From the NCBI RefSeq assembly GCF_030272615.1, contig NC_081414.1:311005664-311069663 (forward strand): a DNA stretch of 64,000 bases, written 5' to 3'. Position 1 is the first letter of the stretch, and every line of letters starts with the position of its first letter. Source of the DNA: Cryptomeria japonica. Its lineage: Eukaryota; Streptophyta; Pinopsida; Cupressales; Cupressaceae. Of this stretch, positions 33,044-44,891 are shown one piece after another. The translations under genes were made by a program, and so were the position numbers. Below the pieces are notes generated by a model. It was given only the letters and a program-made list of their open reading frames with translations, made no database searches and had not been told where the DNA came from.

Positions 33044-34820
33044 ATGCATAGACAAAGAATAGATGCACATGGTATATTCCTTCCTCATCATCTTGATCAT
33101 AGAAGACTCAATCCATATGAAGCACCAGATGTAAATCCTTTTGCTGCACTTTATCAAGCCCCAGATAATTCAGACTATCCTGCATTTGAACTTTCAAAAA
33201 ATGACCTTCATTTTCTTTTTCGACCACCTAAAGAGGATCATTACCCTTTATTTGTTCACTAAGGACCAATGGAAAGATGAGGAGGTGGAGATAATCCACC
33301 AGAGGGTGGCAGTAATCCCCCACCTCCAGGTGGTGGCAATCCACCTATCAACCCAATATTTGAATTTCCCATTTTCTGATCTGCATGATAATGCTAACCT
33401 TGAGAATATCCCAACTTCTTCTTTGCCTAAATTTTATGGGATAGTCACAGAGGACCCAAATACTTTCTTGTTTGAATTTGATATCCTCTCTAGGAGCTAT
33501 GATTACACTATAGATGCTTATAGACTTAAAATATTCCCTGCTGAGTTAAAAGAGTCCGCTTTGAGATGGTTTATGAGTTTAGGGAATAGTTCAATCAATA
33601 CATGGGACAAAATGAAATGATTTTTTCTTGAGAAATATAAATATTATTGTAGGGGAACTGACCACCATGGAGATGATATCTTCAGAATGACTCAGAAGGA
33701 GGATGAGAGTCTAGAAGACTATCTTGAGAGATTTCTATTTTGTGTTAAGAAGTCTAAACACAGTACTCTAAATGAAGAATCTCTCAAGATGATATTTCTG
33801 AGAGGAATCAGTGAAAAATGAATGGATTCCCTAGACCTTATGGGAGGTGGAGATATAACTCAATCATCATGAAATGACATCGACCAAATCTGCAAAAAGT
33901 ATTCCAAGGCCACTACTAAGAAGATTAGGCGTTATAAGCCTGGAATGTCTTCATCAACATCAAGAAGTGGAGTTTCCTGAATGGAATTAAGCCATCTTCT
34001 AAAATATTTTAAGGAGGATATCATAAATAATATGACCACGCAATTGGACACACTTCAAGCCAAGAAGAAGCATGAGGAAGCTGAAGCAATGCTTGCAGAA
34101 TTCTGTCCACATTGTAGGCAGAAGAAGAAGGACTGTAGATGTAAGTTGGTTGCGAATCTTGATGTTCTTGAGTTTAAGCCAATACATGGCGATGATGAAC
34201 AACTCTTCTATGTTGCTCAAAGAAGACCATGGCCCCCAATACAAGGTATGCCTCTTGATCCATTATCTTTTGCTAGTTATAATGGGAATTCTTATGCACA
34301 AAATAGTCAATGGCAACCTCCATATGTTCAAAATTCTGGGAATTTTCCACCTCAAAATTGGTATAATCCTAAAAGTTCATGGCCAATTTTTTCAAATCCA
34401 TCTCCACAGTGGCAATAGCCACAGGGAAATTGGTCTCAATCTTAGGGACCATGGGAGCCATCACAATGGAGTTGGCAACCCACTCCTCAATGCAGAGGAA
34501 GCCAGTAGTGGTCAAACCAATCTTCTGGATATCAATAACCACTACCACAACCTCAACAACCTGCTATAATGCCACCCCCTGCTCCTAATGCTATGCCATC
34601 CAAATCTACCCAATTGCCAGCTCAAATCATGCCAAATCCTAATAGTAAGCCCCAACAGCAGAAACAAGTATATTCTACTGATCCTAATCAATATCCTTCA
34701 TATTCTCTCAATATAAGTGACATTCATCTTAGATCTGGGACAACCTTGCCTTATCCATCTCCTTCAGTTATAACTGAAATGCCTCAGGAAAGTGAAGTAT
34801 TGAGTCTAACAACCTAAGCT
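33044..34820 (+). pseudogene. gag: Athila-like gag with unusual Cys/His motif
   Basis: Starts near the ATG at 33044. The capsid part is seen at 33,400-33,950: FYG-ED-P, FDIL-R, LK-FPAELKESALRWF, and later TQKEDESLEDYLERF and the FLRGI motif. A frameshift lies near 33,270-33,360 in a Gly/Pro-rich stretch, and stops occur at about 33,619 and 33,822. A compact FCPHCRQKKKDCRC motif (C-x2-C-x6-C-x-C) is at 34,100-34,141, in place of a classic CCHC knuckle. The C-terminal region is Pro/Gln-rich (34,420-34,700). A helical MTTQLDTLQAKKKHEE stretch precedes the motif. Confidence 0.8.
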
Positions 34821-34862
34821 CCTTAGGTTCAATAGCCTATCAGTTCACCTCCAGTTAATAAA

Positions 34863-35627
34863 ATGCCTCCATTCCCTCAAAGGCTGCAAGCCGAGGAGAC
34901 TAAACAACAAGAGGATACAACCTTTGATCTTATTGATAAGTTGAAACACATTTGTGTTAAGATTCCATTATTCCAAACTGTTAAGGATGTTCCCATCTAT
35001 AGTAGAGAAATTAAGAAAGCATGTTTGAAGAAACCTAGTAGGAAAAAGAAGGACCCACAAATAATCCATGTAATGGGTCAACTGGTTGATATTATGTTGG
35101 GCAAGGTTACAATACCCAAATACTCTGATCTTGGTAGCCCTATTGTGAAAATAGTCATTAATGGTACTTAGATAAAGAAAGCTCTAAAATATTTAGGAGC
35201 AACCATCAATGTTATGACTAAGGATATCATGCAACAACTTAACATAACCAGTCTCAGACCCATTCCTACGATCCTGTAGCTTGCTGACAGTTCCACAGTC
35301 TAACCTGATGGTATGATTGAAGATGTTGTGATTACTTTGGATTCCTAGGAATATCCAATAGATTTCATGATACTATCTCCCAAAGCTACATTGGGAGGAT
35401 ATCCTTTCATTTTAGGGATACCTTGGCTTGCTACAAATGATGCATACATTGGGTGTCGATCATGGGACATGACTATTTCTGATTGGAATTGTACTAAAAC
35501 TCTTGCTCTGTATTTACCTGTGCAACCTCATCTTGATCAAGAGAAAGTTGTTTGGCCTGACATGGGAGAAGAATTGGATGAAGAGGTCAACTATGTTCAT
35601 CATCTCATTTATCCAACTTCAAGATGA
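34863..35627 (+). pseudogene. pol: Athila-like aspartic protease
   Basis: Open parts 34863-35171 and 35367-35627. The active-site position reads YLGATINVM (about 35,190-35,217) where this family normally has DLGAS, so the catalytic Asp is replaced by Tyr. The later motifs DVVITLDS, GGYPFILGIPWLAT and DAYIGCR are clear. Stops at 35,169, 35,277 and 35,346 break the frame. Confidence 0.8.
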
Positions 35628-35691
35628 AGATTGTGTGCTTTCTAATATTATGAAAAATCAATATGGCTTGGGGCAGCAATCATAGGAGCCA

Positions 35692-37265
35692 ATGCCATGT
35701 GTCACGGTATTGGAACTTTTTGCAACCACAAACATATTGCATACTTTGTTACCACAGGAGGTCCACACTTCTTATGTCTCTGAAGCGGCTCAGATAGATC
35801 TTACAGTCAAGGTAGATAGTGCTTTGAATAAATATTTGAATATTAATAATCAGCTTATAGAAGCCCAAAAGACAACCTTGGTTGACCTACTTAAATGTCA
35901 TAAGCAATCTTTTGCATGCGACTATAGAGATATGAAGGGAATAGATCCTAAGCTTTGTACACATCGAATTTATATCAAAGAGGAATATAGGATAATTAGA
36001 CATCCAGAAAGAAGAATCAATCCTCCATTAAGAGAGAATAGTTAAAGAAGAACTGCAAAAAATGTTAAATTCTGGATTTATCTATCCTATATCAGATAGA
36101 CAGTGGGTGTCACCTTTAGTCACAGTTCCTAAAATAGGAGGTAAATGGTGTTTATGTGGACTACAAGGCACTCAACTCAGCAACTAAGAAGGATCATTTC
36201 CCATTACCATTTGTGGATCAAGTGTTAGATTCTTTGGCAGAAAAACAATACTTTATGTTGTTGGATGGATTCTGTGGTTACAATCAGATTTGAATTGCCC
36301 CAGAAGATCAAGAAAAGACAATGTTTACTTGTCCTTGGGGACATATGCTTATTATGTTCTTCCCTTTGGACTATGTAATGCACCAACTACCTTTCAGTGA
36401 GTTGTCATTAGCATATTATCCGACATTTCAAATGACTGCACATAGATATATATGGATGATTTTACTACTTATGGTTCAGAGATTGAGGAGGCATTAGGTA
36501 ATTTGAAGAAAGTTCTGCAGAGATGTGAAGATTACAATTTGTCATTGAATAGTGAAAAATGCTTCATGATGATGCAAGAGGGAATAGTCCTTGGTCATCA
36601 CATTTGTAATCCTAGAGTTTAGGTTGACCTAGCCAAAATACAGGTCATCCTCAACCTTCCTGTTCTTACAAAAAAAAGGATGTTAGAAGTTTCCTTGGTC
36701 ATGCTGTATATTATAGAAGATTTATAAAGGACTTTAGTAAAATGGTGGGACCCTTATATTATCTTTTGTCTAAAGACATGCAATTTGATTGGACTCCAGC
36801 ATGTCATGAAGCTTTCCTGAAGCTCAAATCAGCATTGACAAACGCACCAATCCTCAAGGGTCCAAATTGGTCATTACCTTTTCATATTCATAGGGATGCA
36901 TCAAACTATGCTATAGGAGTAGTTTCGGGACAAAAGTTATGGGATTAATCAAGATAGATGTACTTAAATAATTTAGAGAATATAATTTATTTTATCAACA
37001 AAAATTTGCATGGACCTAAGCTTAACTATACTGCCACGGAAAAGGAGATGTTGGCAGTCATATATGCACTTAACAAGTTCAGGCATTATATAACAGGATA
37101 TCAAATATTTGTTCACACTGATCATACAACAATATGATATCTCATGAAAAAGTCTTCCATTACAGGAAGATTGGCCATATGGTTACTGTTGATGTAGGAA
37201 TTTGATATCACAATTGTTGACAAACCATGGAAAGCTAATGTAGTTGCAGATTACCTTTCTAGGCT
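35692..37265 (+). pseudogene. pol: Athila-like reverse transcriptase and RNase H
   Basis: RT approach: KGIDPKLCTHRI, then after a frameshift around 36,040 the palm motifs, FMLLDGFCGYNQI-IAPEDQEKTMF (36,250-36,330), a degraded PFGLCNAP-F (36,365-36,395) and the YMDD box at 36449-36460. Then DFS-M (36,730) and FDWTPACHEAF lead into RNase H: FHIHRDASNYAIG (catalytic Asp of RDAS kept), YTATEKEMLAVIYALNKFRHY (Glu) and VHTDHTTI (Asp). It ends with VADYLSRL. At least five stops and two shifts. Confidence 0.85.
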
Positions 37266-37317
37266 CCAACTATGAGATAGTACTAAAGCAATAGATGGCT
37301 CCTTTTCTGATGAACAC

Positions 37318-37629
37318 TTGTTCTTGATAAATGTTCAGACTCCCTCGTATGCTGATATTGCAAATTATTTAGCTGCTAATAAGATTCCTTCTCACTTTTC
37401 TCCCAAGGAAAGAAGGTTGTTAGTTGATAAAAGTTTCAATTTCTCTTGGATTGATGATTGCCTATTCTACACACGACCGAATGAAATCCTAAGGTGTGTC
37501 CACAAGGATGAAACTTATGATATTATTCATGCATGTCATGATGAGCTGTGTGGAGTACATTTCGCTGCTAAGAGAACAACAATCAAGATTCTTAATGTAG
37601 GGTACTATTGGCCAACTTTACATAAAGAT
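37318..37629 (+). pseudogene. pol: Athila-like integrase, N-terminal part
   Basis: Open from the RNase H tether to HACHDELCGVHFAAKRTTIKIL-GYYWPTLHKD. This is the HHCC zinc finger start, with H-x3-H-like spacing partly kept. It stops exactly where the chromovirus is inserted; the same frame resumes at 51,301-51,304 (KDAAKYTRKYDRC), supplying the two Cys of the finger. The 5-bp AAGAT is duplicated at both sides (37625-37629 and 51300-51304). Confidence 0.88.
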
Positions 37630-39145
37630 TGATGTAGAGTCCCGGTATAGGTATAGGATAGGTTCCCCTGATCCAAGAACACACCAAGGACCCTAGAAAT
37701 CACACAACACCCTAGGGGTTAAGGAACATTAGTTTGACAAGTCCCACATCCTTTTCTTCTAAACAAAAGACTACCGATACAAGGTCTCTTTCATTTACTG
37801 ATACAAAGACCCTACGGTCAATAATGGTTTGGTCCCTTATCCAATGCAACAATGGATAAATAAGGTTTCCCTTATGTCAAGGAGACCTTCTTCAATCATT
37901 TAATTCAGGTTCCCTCTACCAATTTTGCTAACTGTTGCAACAAGGCCTACAAAACCTAGTAGCCTTGCCAGACCGGTTTTCCACACTTAACTCTTTGTTT
38001 CTGCAAAAGACCAGACAAAAAATCTTGGATTTGGATACCCTTTTGGGTGTTACAAAACATATTCTAAATATTCTTACTGGTAGGGAACACAAGAATCCAA
38101 ACCCTACTTTGGGTAGGAGACCAGTATAGCCCAATTAGGCCTATTTTACAAAGGAGTGTGTAGACACAGACCTTAAATCACAAAAAAAATTCAAGGAATA
38201 CCCTTAAGCCATTGCAAATACACCAATTCCTAAGTCTTAGTCCATGATTAGACCTTTAACCCCTGATGTGAGACCTTGTTTGCTTACACTTGCATGAAGT
38301 TGCCCACCTTAATGCATCAAACCCTCGCCTCCAACTGGTCCTAACATGCAAAAGACCCTTAAAATCCTAAAATACATTGGCCATAATTGCATCCCCTTCA
38401 AATCCATGAACCACCAATGAAGGATCATCAAGGTAAGGTCATTTCTTTGCAAAACCCTAGACAAAACTGTCAAATCTAGAACACTTTCAGAAATTTGCCG
38501 ATTTCTTCCTTGTCTTGGTGAATTAGGACCTCAAACTTGATGCATCTGAAAGGTGATTAGCCACTGTAACACATCCCACTATTTTCCTAACTCCAAACTG
38601 ATCGTACAGTATGGTACACCACGTAGAATAATGAAATTGCAGGAAATTCTCAGAAATATATTACTCCAATGATGCCAAAAGTTTACAAAGTCATTATCTC
38701 ATCCCAATGATGATTGGGGATGACATTTTATACCTTCCTCAATTTTTATCAACCACCTTTTGAACTGAGGTGACCGTTGGAAGGAAATTTCTATTTGCAA
38801 CCAAAAGTTGTCATTAAAAGTTGTCAAGTTTGAGCAATTTTTGACATATGTTAAATCTGCCTACCTAGAGGTGCTTCAACATGTCCTAAACCTTCCTAAG
38901 ACATCTCCAATACATAAACACCTATAAAAATACTCAACCAAATACCCCTAGGCCCATATGCCCATGGTGGATTATCAATTTGCCAAATCCATGTCATTGG
39001 GTAACAAGGTGGGGTTTATTACCAACAAATCAAACATCAAACAAACAAGACTACCCTATTACATAGATTAAAAGGTAACATTCTAATGTGTGTCCTTTAG
39101 CCTTTATTTCTCTTATTATCTTAGTCATGAGGTTCTCCTACACTA
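37630..39145 (-). repeat. Chromovirus 3' LTR
   Basis: 1,516 bp, aligned with 49795-51299 plus 43829-43864. On the minus strand its terminus is GGGACTCTACATCA. The integrase-chromodomain frame stops 23-25 bases inside it. Confidence 0.92.
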
Positions 39146-39594
39146 TACTCCCAGGGTGAATGAATCTCAAGTCCACTTGAGATGAGGTCATGCAATGTAG
39201 TGTCATTCTTCTTGATCTGATCTTCATCCAATGAAATGGCTTCAGAGTCTGGTTTTCCTTTCCATTTGACCAAGTATTGTTTGTACTCATTGTTCCTGGT
39301 CTTCTTTACAATCTTGGTGTCCAACACTTTTTCAATTTTAGGTGGCTCATGTTTGGGAAAATCTATATCTGCTACTTCTTCTAGGACCTGTTGTGAGTTA
39401 CCTACATTAGAATCACCTTTAAAAGGAGTTAAATCACAAACATTAAAAATAGGAGATATGCCAAGGTTTGATGGTAATTGAATTTCATAAGCATTTATGC
39501 CAAACTTCTTCAGGATTTGACATGGTCCTACTTTCCTTTGCATGTTTTGGTGTGTTTTCCCTTGGGTAACCTTTCCTTCTTCAAATTTCCCCAA
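39121..39594 (-). pseudogene. pol: Integrase C-terminus with chromodomain
   Basis: 157 open codons. The GPY/F-like motif is seen as VGPCQILKKFGINAYEIQLP near 39,475-39,535. The chromodomain is at about 39,185-39,340: PPKIEKVLD-KIVKKTRNNEYKQYLVKWKG, then a degenerate second half where the conserved aromatic W/Y residues of the cage are partly lost (AISLDE instead of the usual -TWEPE). Chromodomains of this kind direct integration to heterochromatin in the chromoviruses studied. Confidence 0.85.
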
Positions 39595-40490
39595 ACCAAA
39601 TCTCCAACTTGAAACTGTACCTCTCTCCTTTTCTGATCTGCATGTTCTTTGTATTTTTCTGATAACTTTTGAAGTTGTATTTTGACTTGCTCATGAACTT
39701 CCTTTATGGCTTCAGCAAACCTCTCACCATCTGCACTTATGGGATCCGTATGGGGTAGTTTTCTCAAATCCAATACCCCTCTTGGATGCAACCCATACAC
39801 AATCTGAAATGGTCACTTCCCTGTGCTTTTGTTTACAGTGTCATTGTAGGCAAACTCAGCCTGAGGTAAGATTGAATCCCACTTTTCACCATGCTATCTT
39901 GTAAGACATCTCAACAAATTCTCTAATGACCGGTTTACCACTTTTGTTTGCCCATCCATTTGTGGATGATAGGCTGATGAGAAGGACAGATTGGAGCCAA
40001 GTTTCCTCCATAGAGTTCTCCAAATATGGCCAAAAAATTTGGCATCCCAGTTAGACACTATGTTCAATGGAAGTCCATGAATCCTTGCTACTTCTCTAAA
40101 AAAAAAAATTGCTATATAAGATGCATCACTAGTGGACTTACACGGCAAGAAATATGCCTTTTTACTAAACCTATTCACTATCACAAATACATTGTCAAAC
40201 CCCTTTTGGGTCCTAGGTAAACCCATTACAAAGTCCATTGACACACTTTTCCAAGGTCTTGAGGGAATGGGTAAGGGTTGATAGAGACCATCATTGGTAC
40301 TTCTTCCTTTTGCCTTTTGGCAAATGGTGCATGTATCTACAAACTTTCTTACATCAACCTGCAATTTGGGCCAAAAGTAGTGCCTTCTTACCAATTCAAT
40401 TGTCTTGTCCAAACCAAGATGACTTGCCTTAGATCCACTATGCTTTGCCTTGATGATATTAGTCCTTGTTGAGCACTTTGGTATGCACAA
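39528..40490 (-). pseudogene. pol: Chromovirus integrase core and zinc finger
   Basis: The zinc finger is clear: H-x-G-S-KASHLG, then RRHYFWP and CTICQKAKG (40,310-40,440). In the core, SMDFVMGLP keeps the first Asp. At the second position the family reads S-D-R-D-xx-F but here it is SNWDAKF (about 40,045), so the catalytic Asp is Asn. The Glu position (AYHPQ-DGQTE-VVNR) reads GQTKVVNR (about 39,945), Glu to Lys. Both are G-to-A changes. The C-terminal core continues at 39528-39800 (FQIVYGLHPRG, VGDLVW) with a stop in between. The core is enzymatically dead even apart from the stops. Confidence 0.9.
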
Positions 40491-40720
40491 TTGCCCACCT
40501 TTGAAAATAAGTCCATCTTAGATCAGAAAATCAGAAAAATCTACATGATACCTTTCACCAAATTCAATACATGCCTTGTAAATCTCCTTAAAGTCCTCAT
40601 CTACAACATACATATCTTTCATTGCATCAATCCTAATTCTTTCTAATTGGATTTCAGATATGGTTAGCACTCTCCTACTCAGTGCATCAGCCACTTTGTT
40701 GGCTACTCATTTCTTGTGTT

Positions 40721-41272
40721 TTAAGGAAAAGTATAGGCTTGTAGGGATTCTACCCACTTCATATGCCTATGGCTCAACTTTTCTTGGCTATTAATGAAAC
40801 TCAAGGCTTGGTTGTCAGTATAGACCATAAATTCCTTTGGTAGCAGATAGTGTCTCCATTTTTTCAATGCCTGAACTAGTGCATACATTTCTAGGTCATA
40901 AGAAGAATATTTTCTCTTTGCCTCATTGAATTTTTCACTAAAGAATGCTATAGGTCTGCCTTCTTGGCTTATAACCGCTCCTATGGCCACATGACTAGCA
41001 TCACATTCAATCTGAAACACTTTGTTAAAATCAGGTAAAGCAAGTATCGGTTGTTGAGCTACCTTTTTCTTGAGAGTTTCAAATGCCTCATCTGCCTCCT
41101 TTGTCTAAGAAAACCTGCACTTTTGACAACCTTTTATGGTTTCCAACATTGGAGCACATATCTGACTGAAACCTCTTATGAAATTTCTATAAAATGTGGC
41201 TAATCCATGGAAGATTCCAACTTCACCAATAGTCTTAGGAGTAGGCCAAGAAAGAATTGCATTTACCTTCTC
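40721..41272 (-). pseudogene. pol: Chromovirus RNase H
   Basis: Reads IECDASHVAIGAVISQEGRPIAFFSEKFNEAKRKYSSYDLEMYALVQALKKWRHYL (first Asp, then the Glu helix), followed by YTDNQAL (Asp). The catalytic residues are retained in the open stretch 40721-41020. The connection toward RT (41,021-41,272) has stops, and so does the C-terminal spacer toward integrase. Confidence 0.88.
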
Positions 41273-42349
41273 CTAATCCATCTTCAAGTGACCTTTGGAG
41301 ATCACAAATCCTAGGTAGATGAGCTCATCCTGCATGAACAAACACTTCTCCATATTGATCACCAATTCCTCTTCACTCAACCTTTTCAAAACCATGTCTA
41401 GATGCCTCAAGTGTTCTTCCTTTGTCCTACTGAATACTAGGATGTCATCCAAATACACTATTACAATCTTCCCTGTGAACTCTTTCAAAACTTCATTCAT
41501 GAGTCTCATGAATTTACTTGGCGCGTTAGACAAACCAAATGGCATAACCTTCCACTCATACAACCCTTCATTTGTTTTGAAGGCTGTTTTCCACTCATCA
41601 CTAGGCCTAATCCTAATTTGGTGGTATCCACTCTTCAAATAAATTTTAGAAAAATATTTTGCACCCCACAAACAATCAAGCAAATCCTCTATCCTAGGCA
41701 TTGGAAATATATACCTTATGGTGATCTTGTTGAGAGATCTTGAGTTAGTACAAAGCCTCCATGTTCCATCCTTTTTGGGTGCCAAAACTATAGGTACTGC
41801 ACATGGGCTAAGACTCTTTCCAATCAGATCAGATTCTAGCAACTCTTGAATCTGCCTTGCCATCTCCTCATTTTGTTGTGGTGTGAGTTTGTATGCAGCC
41901 TTGTTAGGCAATGTAGCCCTTGGGATCAAGTCAATACGGTGGCTGATCTCTCTCATTGGCATGAAACTCCTTGGCACTCCATCTACAACTATCCCTTGGT
42001 ATCTACCAATGATCTCCTTCACTTCCAGACTGAGTTCCTTGTCCTTTCCTTCTACTCTATCATTTGCAGTAGGCTTCTCCTTTGAGGTTGGTATTGGAAG
42101 AAATACAAAGCATATTCCTTCTTCCATCTTTATCTCCTTGAGGAATGGTTTGCCCTCCATCATCATCACCTGAGATTCAATTTCTTTCTTCTCTTCTTTG
42201 TTTTCAGTCAGGGGCAGTAGCTCTATGACCTTGTCATTCTTTGTTATGGAATAGGTATTCCTAAAGCCATCATGGTGTGCTTTGAGGTCATACTGCCATG
42301 GTCTTCCAAACAAGAGGTGCCAAGCATCTATGTTAACAACATCAAACAA
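41273..42349 (-). pseudogene. pol: Chromovirus reverse transcriptase
   Basis: 358 uninterrupted codons, the longest clean piece of this element. Motifs in order: an upstream acidic linker, HRIDL-P-A-LP-K-AYKL, VPIVLAPKKDGTWRLC, the first Asp region (FSKIYLKSGYHQIRI, where the usual FSKIDL reads FSKIYL, so the catalytic Asp is Tyr), PFGLSNAPSKFMRLM and the YLDD box at 41444-41455. Then comes YLGFVISKG at the end. Loss of the first catalytic Asp would abolish polymerase activity. Confidence 0.92.
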
Positions 42350-42373
42350 AATCTTATCTTTATATACTCCTAT

Positions 42374-42754
42374 CTAGAATTCTACCCATGATTTCTCTTC
42401 TACATGAGTTTGTTGCCCTTTTGTGAGCCAAGACACCTTATAGCGGTATGGATGGGGTACCCTCCTCAATTTCAACTTCTCTACCATTTCTATTGACACA
42501 AAATTCTCAGTAGACCCCGAGTCAACCAAAACTTTACATACCTTTCCTCCTGATTGGCAAGTGGTGCAGAAGATAGTCTTCCTCTGAGGTGGCTCCATAG
42601 GTGTTTGTACCTTCAAGAGGGTTTTTCTCAACATCAGTGCCTCTCCGGTCTCTTGATAACCATATGAATCAGGTTTACTACCACCTTGGTAATCTGATTC
42701 TTGGGTTAGATTGGCTCTCCTTTCTCCTTGGGAACTAGACCTCATCTTCTCCAC
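42374..42754 (-). pseudogene. pol: Chromovirus aspartic protease
   Basis: Contains CKVLVDSGSTENFVS near 42,505-42,545, the DSG[AS]T active site, preceded by a gag-protease linker. It is followed by a stop at 42374, after which the frame continues into the RT approach (LLFGRPWQYD). Confidence 0.88.
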
Positions 42755-43766
42755 TCATCTGCTGGCAATGTGTCCCTCTTGGTTGCAGTTAAAACATTTT
42801 ATTGGTCCTACTCCTCTTCTCGATGATCTTAGTTTGAAATTTGGACTTCTACCTCTAAAGTTGCCTTTGTTTTTGTTGTCATTCCTTGAGGAGTCTTGAC
42901 TACTCTCTCCTTGAAATTCAAAATTTGATCCTCTTCCTCTAAAGTTTCTCCTTCCTCTTGGTTTCTTACCCCTTCCTCTACTGCTCTGCTCTTGTCTTCT
43001 TTTGAGCTTCTCCTCTACCTTTAATGCTAATTGATGACATCTATGGACAATGTTAGGGCACAAGAGGTTCAACTCTTCTTGTATGTTCTACCTTAGGTTG
43101 TTTAGATACCTTGCCACTCTTTCACTTTCATCTTCAACCTTCTTAGACTTTATACTCAATTTATGAAATTCTTTAGTATAGGCACACATCCATCTCTTTC
43201 TGTCTAAGATTCTGCCTTCTCTTGTGTAATTGGACTTCATAGTCCTTAGGTACATATACTCCCTTGATCTTTGTAATCATCTTATTCCAAGAGGTGATCA
43301 TTCCTCTTCCCTCTTCCAGTCTTTCTCCTTGCACAAAATTCCACCATGTCAGGGCTGCTCCCTGCATTTTTGACTCGACAATCTTCATCTTTTGGTTGTC
43401 AACAATGTCTTCACATTCAAATAAGTTGTTTAAGGACTCTATCTAGTCCATCACTCCATCGACATCCATCTTCCCAATGAAAATAGGAAGGTTTGATTTC
43501 TGGTCCATGGTTCTCCTCTCCATAGACTTCAAGGCATTGACCAAGTACCTATGCTCTACAGGAACTTCCTCTTCTTTCTGCCCTTGTGGGTTATCCTCTT
43601 CTCCCCCCACTTTCTCTAAGCCATCAGGTCCTCTCTCTAGCCTTCCTTCCAAGTTCTCAATCAACTTCCTAATCCGATGATTCTCTTCCCTGTTCTCTTG
43701 CACCATCCTGGAAAGTTCCACATTTTTTCACCTTTGGAGGCATTCTTCTATCCTCACCCTCTCATT
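42755..43766 (-). pseudogene. gag: Chromovirus gag
   Basis: Three open parts (43443-43721, 43173-43388, 42755-43072). They give a coiled N-terminus, a capsid region (LPIFIGKMDVDGVMD, MQGAALTWWNFVQGER, FVPKDY-type end), an RG-rich basic nucleocapsid (SSRGRGKKPRGRRNFRGRGS) and a knuckle CFNCNQEGHIASR, with a stop in place of the last Cys. An ATG near 43,764 (MPPKV) is a possible start; spacing to the primer site is short, as usual. Confidence 0.85.
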
Positions 43767-43812
43767 CTTGTGCTGACATGTACTATTCTTCTTCCCAAAA
43801 GGATTCCTCCTA

Positions 43813-43825
43813 TGCTCTGATACCA
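43813..43825 (-). other. Chromovirus primer-binding site (tRNA-Met type)
   Basis: TGGTATCAGAGCA on the minus strand, 3 bases after the LTR terminus CTACATCA. Confidence 0.9.
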
Positions 43826-43828
43826 ATA

Positions 43829-43864
43829 TGATGTAGAGTCCCGATATAGTTATAGGACAGGTTC
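43829..43864 (-). repeat. Chromovirus 5' LTR, inner end
   Basis: 36 bp that match the terminal 36 bp of the 3' LTR (37630 onward) with a few changes. It is cut at GGTTC by the 5.9-kb unit. Confidence 0.85.
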
Positions 43865-44891
43865 TGTTGACGGGTGTTTTGACACACTCACCAATAGTCA
43901 GGTAGTTTATGCAAACACTCACCACCTCTCCTGAAAAGTAATGAGTTTGGAAAAAACTACTACTCCAAGGTCTCTGTAGTCGGGTCGCGATGGTGATGGA
44001 TAGCCCAATGGTTGATGTGGTTATACCTATAAAGGGGCCTGCTGGTTATAACTAAATCTTGTTGGTTACGAATAATTGCACTTCCTCTTTTTTTGTAGTT
44101 TATGATTTAAGATTCTCTAGGGAAATAAAATGCGAAGTGTAAAAAAAAACAAAAAAATAACAATAAAGATCAATATAATGGAAACTTAATGAACTACTCA
44201 ATTAGTTCCCTGCAATCCAAGCAATCATCAAATATTATCCAAGTTAGCATTCAACAACGGATCTCCAAAAAACCTACAAAACCATCAATTTCACAAATCT
44301 ATGGAAATAAAATCATCAACAATATGGCCTATCACAGTAGTTCCCATACACCACTGACATGCACAATATGCTTCATTGAATGATAGACAAAAAGATTAAA
44401 CCATGTTTCTAACTCAAAACAATAGACGTTACCAGATTACACAAAACAATTTGGTAGAATATAAATGTAGATCAGGCAATCTACAAGTTGCTTTTCATAT
44501 TAATCTCCATGAATGTATAACAAAAATAACTCAAACTTCTTAGCAATATGCAAAATACTCTAAAATCTCTAAGTAGGCCACAAATCATCAATTTGGGACC
44601 CTTACAAATGAATTCAACTTCTCAATTTATAGAAGTTTTCTACCCTACTATCTAGGAAATAACCCTATTCTAAATTAAGAACTGATCCTAGGAGTCGCAG
44701 TTAGCTTGCAAGTTTCTGCCTTGATACTCCACTTAACTACAAAATGGGGATTGCATGAGCACTACGAAAACCCTGCTTGGTGAGCCACATTTTTGTAATC
44801 ATGCAAAATTTCTCTCAAAATTGGAACTTGAGTAGGAGCAACAGTTTTTAAAATACAAGAAAAAGCTTTGCTATCTTTAGCAATTATGTGA
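43865..44891. other. Non-coding 3' tail of the 5.9-kb unit
   Basis: No supported gene. Direct CACTCACCA words occur near the left terminus (43,880-43,930). An A-rich tract with AATAACA lies at 44,140-44,165. A TATAAATTG on the minus strand at about 44,618-44,626 could be an LTR promoter, but no second copy exists to test this. Confidence 0.45.
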
